11,143 bases of DNA from an uncultured Spirochaetales bacterium (GTDB taxonomy: Bacteria; UBP6; UBA1177): the NCBI GenBank assembly GCA_902780365.1, contig CACZFE010000060.1, forward strand, positions 1 through 11,143. Reading direction: 5' to 3'. A model generated the notes under the pieces. That model saw only the letters and a list, made by a program, of their open reading frames with translations, was not told the origin of the DNA and searched no databases. Positions 1 through 6,647 of the stretch are shown here, piece by piece. The position numbers and the translations under genes are program-made. Position 1 is the first letter of the stretch, and every line of letters begins with the position of its first letter.

Positions 1-1
1 T

Positions 2-1930
2 AAAGTTTTCTGGCGGAGTATCGGGAAAATATTTCGTGTCTATTGTCGGGCTGCCGTCATAATTGATCAAAGTCTGCAGTTCGTAGAATGTCGGAAGGCG
101 CCAGTCGCTGTAACCGCCGTAATCAAGGTTGTCGCAGTATGCTTGAGCTGTGCTCCATGAAATGTGATCGACAGGTTTTGATTTCTGCTGCCAATCAAGC
201 CCTGTGTTTATGTCTGTTACTATAGGTTCGTCCTCATACGAATCGTCAACTGAATAATTCTGCGGAGCACAGAATCCCATAGCGGCATACTGGGCATCCT
301 GGCCGTAAAAATCTTCTCCCTCGGCCGGACACTCGATCTCTTTTTCCATGTCGTAGCACTTCGTCTGGCCTGTGCAGACTCTTCTCTGATGCGGACGCTC
401 TTTGACACAACCGTCATTTTTGCCCCACCACCAGTAGCTTTCTTCGCAGCTGCATATAAAGGCGATACGGTTCGGAGCGCTGCATTCTCCGGTCGTATGT
501 TCGTAATCTCCGCAAGGATTCGGCTCGCAGGGATTTTTGGCGCACTCTTTGCCGTCCCAGAAATAGTTTTCGTCGCAGCCGCAGAAGTAGCCTTTGAAAT
601 CTTCGGTTCCGCATATCCCGTCTGAATGCTCCATGTTTTTGCACGGATCATCTTTGCACGGGTTTTCGACGCATTTTTCGCCATTCCACCAGAAACCTTT
701 TTTGCAAGGCTCGTTCCTCATACACAAAGCTCTGGCCTTAGTCGTGCCGGAGTCTTTCGGAACGCCGGTCTGGATTCCGTTTTGCAGATTGACTGCGTAA
801 GCCTGAGGTTCCCCTGTTGCATAGGTGTTCGTTGTCGAAGTCCAGAAGTTCGGATTGATTTCCAGCAGATCTTTCGGGATCGGAAAATCGGAAACCCTGG
901 AATTACGGTGGTTTATCAGCGAAGTAAGCTCGTTTATGTTAGGCAGCCGCCAGTCTGAAAATCCCGCAAATGTAGAGCGTTCGCAGAAGGTGAGAGCCTC
1001 TGTCCAGCGGTATTCCTTTGAAAAATCATCCTGCCAGAAAATCTGGGTATCAGTATCTGAAATGATTTCGGTATTGTTTATTTCAATGATCCTGAGAGGA
1101 GTTTCAGCTGCATATTCGCTTATAGGTTCTCCTCTGACGCAGTGAACCCAGAAAGAGTTTTCCTTTTTCCTTTTTTCAAGACGGTGCTCTTTATTCATGA
1201 TCCACGCTGAGGAATCATCGTTTTTCTGTGAAACTGATGACCAGAAAGAGGAGGGATATTCGCGGTCTGTATTGGCTGCCAGCAGTTCTGTCGGCAAGGG
1301 AAGGCGCCAGTCGTCATGCCCGGCAAGGTCAAGATTTTTACAGTATTCATCCGCTTCGTTCCAAGCCATAGTCTGCCCCTGAACAGTTTCAGTCCATTCT
1401 ATTCCCAGATTTTTGTCGGTAACAGTTTCGTCATCGTTGTGGCGGAATCTTCTTGGTGCGCAGAAACCGAGTTCGGCATACTGCGCATCCTGACCGTAGA
1501 TAACGCTGTCTTCCGAAGGGCATCTCTGCATTGCGTCCGTATCATAGTAATCTCCGTAATAGCATTTGTTCTGACCGGTGCAGACATTTGCAAAAGTTAA
1601 TTTCTTGCAGCCCAAGTGTCCCCAGAAATAACCTTCGATGCAGCCGCACTCAAAAGAGCCGTCCTTTTTATTCGTGCATGTTCCGTCAACATTGGCAAAA
1701 TTTTCGCACGGATTCGGTTCGCACGGTTTCGTTGCGGAAGTTCCGTCATCATCCGGCACGTTGTCGTCGTCTTCTGGCTCTTCGGGTTCTTCATCATCTT
1801 CATCAGCGGCATCTTCGTCAATATCATCTTCATCCGGCAGAATATCGGCATCGTTTTCCGCTTTTTTCGAGCTGCTGCACGAAACGGCTAAAAATATCAG
1901 AACGATAAGAAAAAGAAGGAGTTTTTTCAT
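2..1930 (-). CDS. Modular DUF1566/EGF-like surface lipoprotein B (3' end beyond window)
   Basis: Predicted outer-surface lipoprotein, 643 codons visible and no stop before the window edge. The start ATG (1928-1930) gives a signal peptide MKKLLLFLIVLIFLAVSC with lipobox Cys18. Then come an Asp/Glu-rich linker (about 22-65) and an EGF-like Cys module (about 70-110, CEPNPCENF...CGC). Next are a CTGQ Cys module (117-157), two DUF1566 domains (DWRLP at 207-211 and 326-330), two more EGF-like modules (about 400-505), a second CTGQ module (519-554) and a third DUF1566 domain (DWRLP 609-613). A fourth domain is expected beyond the edge by analogy with paralog A. The reading frame is continuous on hand translation. 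The ATG lies one base after the TAG of gene A, with GGAG inside the end of A, so the two are probably translationally coupled. DUF1566 is a C-type-lectin-like fold of unknown function often found on secreted proteins; a binding or adhesion role is inference. Confidence 0.9.
   Translation of the reverse strand, partial: MKKLLLFLIVLIFLAVSCSSSKKAENDADILPDEDDIDEDAADEDDEEPEEPEDDDNVPDDDGTSATKPCEPNPCENFANVDGTCTNKKDGSFECGCIEGYFWGHLGCKKLTFANVCTGQNKCYYGDYYDTDAMQRCPSEDSVIYGQDAQYAELGFCAPRRFRHNDDETVTDKNLGIEWTETVQGQTMAWNEADEYCKNLDLAGHDDWRLPLPTELLAANTDREYPSSFWSSVSQKNDDSSAWIMNKEHRLEKRKKENSFWVHCVRGEPISEYAAETPLRIIEINNTEIISDTDTQIFWQDDFSKEYRWTEALTFCERSTFAGFSDWRLPNINELTSLINHRNSRVSDFPIPKDLLEINPNFWTSTTNTYATGEPQAYAVNLQNGIQTGVPKDSGTTKARALCMRNEPCKKGFWWNGEKCVENPCKDDPCKNMEHSDGICGTEDFKGYFCGCDENYFWDGKECAKNPCEPNPCGDYEHTTGECSAPNRIAFICSCEESYWWWGKNDGCVKERPHQRRVCTGQTKCYDMEKEIECPAEGEDFYGQDAQYAAMGFCAPQNYSVDDSYEDEPIVTDINTGLDWQQKSKPVDHISWSTAQAYCDNLDYGGYSDWRLPTFYELQTLINYDGSPTIDTKYFPDTPPENF
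259..305 (-). repeat. 47-bp exact repeat, copy in gene B (partner 3047-3093)
   Basis: Exact match to 3047-3093, lying in the second CTGQ module (segment FGQDAQYAAMGFCAPQ in A). Homology continues with few mismatches to about 376 on one side. The codon phase is the same in both copies. Confidence 0.9.
1854..1930 (-). repeat. Duplicated 5' end of gene B (partner at 4525-4601)
   Basis: The first 77 bases of gene B, covering the signal peptide and lipobox, match the start of gene A at 73 of 77 positions. The four differences give one amino-acid change in the compared region (Val10 versus Ala10). This is the clearest evidence that A and B are duplicates or have exchanged sequence. Confidence 0.88.
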
Positions 1931-1931
1931 G

Positions 1932-4601
1932 CTATTCTCCGCTTTCTGAATTGTCGGAATCGGGTGTTTCATCTATGTCAGCATCCGGATTTTCATCCGG
2001 TGATTCATCCGGCGTTTTGTCCGTATCTGCATCCGGATTTTCATCCGGTGTTTCGACGGTGTCAGCGTCTGGTGTTTCGTCCACGATGCACTCTTTTAAT
2101 TCACTGTCCCAACTACCCTTTTTGCAGCCGCATAAATAGTTTTCTTCGTCCAAAACAGTGCATGTTCCGTTGGAATTGCTGTCGGATTTGCAGGGATTTC
2201 CTGCACACGGATTTTTCGCGCATTTTTCGCCATTCCAGAATTTGCCGTCTTCGCATGAGTCATTGGCAATGCATAAGGTATTATTCCTTGTTGTTTCTTT
2301 TAAAGTTGTTTCTTTTGATATTTCGGAATAGTCGGAATCAAGCGAAGCCATTTTTGTTGTTGATGAATGGACTCCTGTGTTACCAGTCAGATAAAGTTCT
2401 CTGATATTCGGCAGTCTCCAGTCGGAAATTCCGGCATAATCAAGGTCAGAACAGTATTTCAGAGCTTCCTGCCATGTATGCTTTGCGCCTGTTTTTTTCA
2501 CAAGAATAGTGTCATTATTATAATTCCACATAAGATTTTTTCCGAAAGTTTTGGAGGTGAAAGTAGTGCTTTCTGTGTCTGATCCCCTGACACAGCGGAT
2601 ATTATAAGAGTAAGCATAATTATGGTAATCGTGATATGATATATCGTTGCCATAGATATAGTATGATGATGTTGTTGTCTGAAATGTTAGAGGTTCCTTG
2701 AAATCAAATATCGAACTGTAGTAAGTATAATAATAATAAATGTGCGGGATATCGCCGCCAGTCCAGCGGTCAACTCTCTTGTTGCTTGTCCAGAATGATC
2801 CGTAGTCAGGGAAGTATTCTGTGTCGGCCGCAGGATAGCATCTGCCGAAATCGGTGATGGTCACAAAATCGGTAATTGACGGGAGCCGCCAGTCATCGTA
2901 GCCTCCGTAGACCAGATTGCTGCAATATCCAATAACGTTTTCAATATAAAGATTTTTAACGGGCGGAATTTTCTGCTGCCACATCATGCCTGTGTTGTTG
3001 TCAACCACAACAGGTTCGCCCGGAACAGTTTCATCAATCGAAAAACTCTGCGGAGCACAGAATCCCATAGCGGCATACTGGGCATCCTGGCCGAAAAATT
3101 CTTCGCCCTCAGCCGGACAGACGATCTCTTTTTCGTTGTCGTAACACTTGTCCTGACCTGTGCAGACATTTACCGATTCCGGTTTTTTTGTGAGACAAGC
3201 ATTGTTTTTTACCCACCAATAGTAGCCTTCCTTGCAATCGCAGGTGTAGCGCACTTTGTTATGCGGTTTGCATAGCCCGGTCGTATGTTCCGAAACAGTA
3301 CACGGATTCGGATCACACGGAGAAACGCACTTTTCGCCGTCCCGGAAGTAATTCTTGACACAGCCACAGAAATAACCGCCGGAATCACTCAGGTTGCATA
3401 CTCCGTCTGAATGTTCAGCATTTTGGCACGGATTGGCGTTGCATGGCGATTCAACGCATTTAATGCCGTCCCAGAAGTAATTCTCGATGCAAGGTTCATT
3501 CCTGACACAGATAACGTGGTTCCTTTCTGTTTTGTAAATATTTTTAATTGTTTCCAAAGAAGCAGTATTTACTGCGGGAGCGTATGAAAAATCACTTTTC
3601 TGAGTAGTCGACGCCCAGAAATATACAGATAAGTTTTCAGGATAAGGAAAATTTGAAGCGGGACCGCTTTTTTCAAAATTCAGTATGGAGGAAAGTTCGT
3701 TGATGTTAGGCAGTCTCCAGTCGGAAAAGCCTCCAGCTGTAGATTTTTCACACTCTGCAAAGGCATCTTTCCAATTTCTTTCGCGGATATAATCTGCCAT
3801 GCTCCACATAAGTCCGTTTTGGTAATCCATCACCAGTTCTGTATCAATCGAGCGGAACGATACCTCAGCATCCATCGGTTCTCCGCGGACACAGCGGACA
3901 TAGTTATTCTTGAATTTGTTTAAAACATTCAAAGTTTTTGATATTGAATAGAGAGCCCATGCATACGAATCATTTTGCTGCTGTGACGACCACAGCATGA
4001 TATCATTCCGGCATGTTGCGCCTGCAATCAGTTCTTGAGGAGAAGGGAGCCGCCAGTCATCATGACCTGCATATTCAAGTTCCTTGCAATATTTTACTGC
4101 TTCATCCCAGGTGTAGAGCAAGTTCGATTCTTCTGCAGCCCACTCAATTTTCAAATTGTTGTCAGAAACTACAGGTTCATTGCTGACGGAATCATCTGTC
4201 GAAAAATTCTGCGGCACACAGAACCCAAGTTCCGCATACTGCACATCCTGACCAAAGAAATCTTCATCTTCATCTGGACAGACGATCTCTTTTTCGTTGT
4301 CATAACACTTGTCCTGACCTGTGCATATATTTGCGTAAGTTATTTTTCTACAGCCAGGATTTGCCCAGAAGTAGCCGTCTTTGCAGCCGCAATGTTTCCC
4401 GTTACCGGAATATGTGTATTCTCCGGTGGAATTCGCGAATTGTCTGCAAGGATTTTCCTCATCCGGTATTACATCTTCATCGTTTTCTGCCGCATCCTCG
4501 TCAGGCAGAACGGCATTGTCATCATTTTCCGCCTTTTTCGAGCTGCTGCATGAAACGGCCAAAAATATCAGAGCGATAAGAAAAAGAAGGAGTTTTTTCA
4601 T
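1932..4601 (-). CDS. Modular DUF1566/EGF-like surface lipoprotein A
   Basis: Complete 889-residue predicted lipoprotein. The signal peptide MKKLLLFLIALIFLAVSC has its lipidated Cys at 18, followed by an acidic linker (22-50) and a short EGF-like module (51-84). A CTGQ module (93-128) precedes DUF1566 domains 1 and 2 (DWRLP at 182-186 and 294-298). EGF-like modules follow at about 371-425 and 426-470, then a second CTGQ module (480-515) and DUF1566 domains 3 and 4 (DWRLP 570-574 and 727-731). A final EGF-like module lies at about 783-838, and the protein ends in an acidic tail of PDADTD/ETPDE repeats (839-889). The two halves repeat the same order, indicating internal duplication. Domain 3 holds a strikingly Tyr-rich segment (about 620-667). 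A sigma70-like promoter lies upstream and paralog B follows after one base. DUF1566 has no established enzyme activity; the ligand and role are unknown. Confidence 0.93.
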   Translation of the reverse strand: MKKLLLFLIALIFLAVSCSSSKKAENDDNAVLPDEDAAENDEDVIPDEENPCRQFANSTGEYTYSGNGKHCGCKDGYFWANPGCRKITYANICTGQDKCYDNEKEIVCPDEDEDFFGQDVQYAELGFCVPQNFSTDDSVSNEPVVSDNNLKIEWAAEESNLLYTWDEAVKYCKELEYAGHDDWRLPSPQELIAGATCRNDIMLWSSQQQNDSYAWALYSISKTLNVLNKFKNNYVRCVRGEPMDAEVSFRSIDTELVMDYQNGLMWSMADYIRERNWKDAFAECEKSTAGGFSDWRLPNINELSSILNFEKSGPASNFPYPENLSVYFWASTTQKSDFSYAPAVNTASLETIKNIYKTERNHVICVRNEPCIENYFWDGIKCVESPCNANPCQNAEHSDGVCNLSDSGGYFCGCVKNYFRDGEKCVSPCDPNPCTVSEHTTGLCKPHNKVRYTCDCKEGYYWWVKNNACLTKKPESVNVCTGQDKCYDNEKEIVCPAEGEEFFGQDAQYAAMGFCAPQSFSIDETVPGEPVVVDNNTGMMWQQKIPPVKNLYIENVIGYCSNLVYGGYDDWRLPSITDFVTITDFGRCYPAADTEYFPDYGSFWTSNKRVDRWTGGDIPHIYYYYTYYSSIFDFKEPLTFQTTTSSYYIYGNDISYHDYHNYAYSYNIRCVRGSDTESTTFTSKTFGKNLMWNYNNDTILVKKTGAKHTWQEALKYCSDLDYAGISDWRLPNIRELYLTGNTGVHSSTTKMASLDSDYSEISKETTLKETTRNNTLCIANDSCEDGKFWNGEKCAKNPCAGNPCKSDSNSNGTCTVLDEENYLCGCKKGSWDSELKECIVDETPDADTVETPDENPDADTDKTPDESPDENPDADIDETPDSDNSESGE
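1981..2050 (-). repeat. 22-bp repeat pair in the acidic tail of gene A
   Basis: Two exact 22-base copies (1981-2002 and 2029-2050) spaced 48 bases apart encode the recurring Pro-Asp-Glu-Asn-Pro-Asp-Ala pattern in the C-terminal tail. This is a small slippage-prone tract within the coding region. Confidence 0.8.
3047..3093 (-). repeat. 47-bp exact repeat, copy in gene A (partner 259-305)
   Basis: Exact partner of 259-305 at an offset of 2788 bases, within the second CTGQ module of gene A. Confidence 0.9.
4525..4601 (-). repeat. Duplicated 5' end of gene A (partner at 1854-1930)
   Basis: Partner of the 77-base near-identical block at the start of gene B, offset by 2671 bases. It encodes the signal peptide and the first residues after the lipidated Cys. 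Confidence 0.88.
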
Positions 4602-4635
4602 GTGTCATCCTGCTGAGACAAATAAAAAACGTTAT

Positions 4636-4663
4636 ATTTTAGGAATTTTGGAAATAAATTCAA
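4636..4663 (-). promoter_or_regulatory. Sigma70-like promoter of lipoprotein genes A and B
   Basis: The -35 box is TTGAAT (4663-4658) and the -10 box is TAAAAT (4641-4636), with a 16-base AT-rich spacer, about 35 bases before the ATG of gene A. A triple 8-bp repeat sits about 19 bases upstream of the -35 box. A weak ribosome site (CAGGA) precedes the ATG. Confidence 0.55.
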
Positions 4664-4681
4664 TAATTTCTTTTTATTCGG

Positions 4682-4705
4682 TATAACGGGATAACGGTAT
4701 AACGA
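4682..4705 (-). repeat. Triple 8-bp tandem repeat upstream of promoter A
   Basis: Three head-to-tail copies of an octamer, plus-strand TATAACGG, GATAACGG and TATAACGA, share the core ATAACG. They lie between the stop of the methyltransferase gene (4712) and the -35 box of the lipoprotein promoter, so they could be regulator-binding sites. Their short length means chance origin is possible. Confidence 0.5.
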
Positions 4706-4711
4706 ATCTGT

Positions 4712-5899
4712 TCAACTGTGGCGGATAAGAACAGCACCGAACATTAAATCCCGTTCGTGCATCAGTTTGATTTTGAGGAAATCGCCATCCGTGATTTCGG
4801 AAAGAAGTTCTTCGCTGCCGAGGTTTTCAAGAAGGCGTTCTTTAGCCGGAATTAGAGAAAAATCTTTGTTTTTATTGAGAAAATCTTTGATGATTTCTTC
4901 ATTTTCGCATTTCAGGAAACTGCATGTGACATAAATAAGTTCGCCGCCGATTTTCACCTTTTCGGAGAATTTCTGAATAAGTTCTTTCTGCAGATTGTTG
5001 AGGTCTGAAAGCATTTTCTCGTCTATTTTCCAGCGGTCGCCGGGGTTGCGCCTGAGGACTCCGCTTCCACTGCACGGAGAATCGATGAAAACGGTGTCAA
5101 AACTCTCCCTTATATCCTGAAATCTTGCCGTTTTTATTCTTGTTCCGGCGCGTGCCGCACGCTCTTTGATCTCATTGAAAAGATAGGTTCTGGAATCGCT
5201 TGCCGTGATTTCGATATTTTTGAAAAATGAGGCTATCGAAAGCGATTTTCCGCCGCCTCCGGCGCACGGTTCAAGCAGGGTTTTAGTGTTTTTGTTCACT
5301 AAAAGAGATGCAAGCTGGCTCGATTCGTCCTGAAACTCAAAAAATCCTTTTTCAAAAAGCTCCGAATTCTTAAGGCTTTTATTTGTCGGTTCGAGAATTA
5401 TTCCGGCAGGGGAGAGCGGGGCAGGAGAATTGGCGAAACCTTCGTTTTTCAGCTTTCCGGAAAGTTCGTCCCGCAAAATCCTTACCAAATTGGTACGCAG
5501 AACGGTTTTTGCCTTTGAATTGAACCATTCGAAAGCGTTTCCACTATATAAAGTTCTGATTTCATTGGATAAAATTTTGGGGAAAGATTCGTTGAAAAGT
5601 TGGTCGTAAGTTCCGCTTTTTTTCAGATTTTTTATTTTTTCAGCCAAAATTTCATCGGGTTCATCTTCAAAAACCATCGCGATATTTTTTGCGAGAACCT
5701 CGGTGTTTTCGGAGATTTCGTCAAAGAAAAGTTTGTGTCTCAAATAAAAGAAAAAACGGTCTGAAACCCAGATCCTGTCGCGTTTTCCGAGCCTTTCCGC
5801 CTTGAAAATAGTGTTCAGCAGAATGTCGTATTTGTCGCCGTCAGACTGCCTTTCCAAAGCGCTTGAAAGAATGTTCCCCAAAAACCGGTTATATCTCAT
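4712..5899 (-). CDS. RsmB/NOP2/Sun-family RNA m5C methyltransferase
   Basis: A 395-residue SAM-dependent RNA cytosine-5 methyltransferase of the RsmB (Fmu)/NOP family, probably acting on 16S rRNA in the cytoplasm. The N-terminal half (about 1-150) is helical and resembles the NusB-like/pre-PUA region. The linker motif FQDESSQL is at 189-196. SAM-binding motif I is LEPCAGGGGKS (209-219). Motif IV is DSPCSGSG (273-280) with Cys276, and motif VI is YVTCS (323-327) with Cys326. In this family the two Cys serve as the release and nucleophile residues, and both are present. The length is close to the usual 400-450. The ATG lies inside the 3' end of aroE (11-base overlap) without a strong Shine-Dalgarno, suggesting coupling to aroE. 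The family is clear; whether it is true RsmB (C967) or another rRNA or tRNA target cannot be decided here. Confidence 0.9.
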   Translation of the reverse strand: MRYNRFLGNILSSALERQSDGDKYDILLNTIFKAERLGKRDRIWVSDRFFFYLRHKLFFDEISENTEVLAKNIAMVFEDEPDEILAEKIKNLKKSGTYDQLFNESFPKILSNEIRTLYSGNAFEWFNSKAKTVLRTNLVRILRDELSGKLKNEGFANSPAPLSPAGIILEPTNKSLKNSELFEKGFFEFQDESSQLASLLVNKNTKTLLEPCAGGGGKSLSIASFFKNIEITASDSRTYLFNEIKERAARAGTRIKTARFQDIRESFDTVFIDSPCSGSGVLRRNPGDRWKIDEKMLSDLNNLQKELIQKFSEKVKIGGELIYVTCSFLKCENEEIIKDFLNKNKDFSLIPAKERLLENLGSEELLSEITDGDFLKIKLMHERDLMFGAVLIRHS

Positions 5900-6644
5900 T
5901 TCTATTTGCCAGATTTAATATAAGCCATTGATTCTGCTGCGCGTTTGCGTGAAGCTTGGTGATTTCTGCAAATTTTTCAGCCGTAAGCGTTTCGCCGAAC
6001 CATCTTTTTGCTCCGAGCCAGCCCTGGAATGCCAGCATCATGGTGGCGTCAATTGAAATTTTTCCTGAAGAATATCCGATTGTTATCACGTTTCTGCCTT
6101 CTACTTCAAATGGAAGCGTGCTTATCGTCAAAAATTCATTTTTCCACTCTGAAAGCGGATGAAACGAGCCGAAATTTTTTTCCCATCCTTTTTCGGTCCT
6201 TCCAAAAATCGTGATTCCGTATTTTTCCTTAAAAAGTGCTGCCGATATCGAGCGAGCGCTGCCGCCGTTGCCTAAAATTTCGCATTTTTCAAGGTCCAGA
6301 CCTTTCATTTTAAGCCATTTTACCAAGCCTGCACCATCAGTGTTATCGCCGATGATTTTATTTTTTTCTTTGTAAATCGTGTTCACGCTTCCGGCAGCTT
6401 CAGCCGTTTCAGTCAGCCTGTCGCAAAGGCTCAAGGCCTCGATTTTATGCGGGATCGTGACATTTGCGCCGATACATCTTTCACTTTTTAGAAGTTGCAG
6501 GAATTCCTCTGTTTCACCACGGAAAATTTTGTAGAGGATCCGGTTTTTTGAAAGGATTGCACAGTGTTCCTGAAAAAACGGTGAAAGCGAAAAATCGAGG
6601 GGATAACCCCAGATATAGATGATTTTTGTCTGAGGAAGTGTCAA
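5889..6644 (-). CDS. aroE: Shikimate dehydrogenase
   Basis: Reduces 3-dehydroshikimate to shikimate with NADPH in the aromatic amino-acid pathway (cytoplasmic). The 251 residues show the substrate-site Ser pair in FSLSP (18-22; the usual His before the first Ser is Phe). The catalytic Lys67 lies in NVTIPHK, followed by SVNTI (86-90) and catalytic Asp103 in GDNTDG (99-104). A Rossmann loop GNGGSARS (125-132) replaces the common GAGGAA, and FGRT (147-150) sits at the cofactor-phosphate position. The C-terminal MLAFQG (203-208) matches the family's terminal substrate-binding helix. The start is TTG (6642-6644), three bases after the stop of the FHA gene; no ATG or GTG lies between it and the conserved N-terminal strand, and no clear Shine-Dalgarno is visible, so reinitiation after the FHA gene is likely. 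Slightly shorter than typical AroE (about 270). All catalytic residues are present, so it is probably functional. Confidence 0.92.
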   Translation of the reverse strand: MTLPQTKIIYIWGYPLDFSLSPFFQEHCAILSKNRILYKIFRGETEEFLQLLKSERCIGANVTIPHKIEALSLCDRLTETAEAAGSVNTIYKEKNKIIGDNTDGAGLVKWLKMKGLDLEKCEILGNGGSARSISAALFKEKYGITIFGRTEKGWEKNFGSFHPLSEWKNEFLTISTLPFEVEGRNVITIGYSSGKISIDATMMLAFQGWLGAKRWFGETLTAEKFAEITKLHANAQQNQWLILNLANRNEI

Positions 6645-6647
6645 ATC

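Noticed and set aside
1928..1934. Genes A and B as one gene broken by a stop or frameshift.
   Set aside because: B has its own Shine-Dalgarno, ATG, signal peptide and lipobox in a different frame, so they are separate coupled genes.
4035..4553. Plus-strand open frame of 172 codons across the 5' half of lipoprotein gene A.
   Set aside because: The sequence is Cys/Phe/Ile-rich antisense of a strongly supported coding region with no domain of its own.
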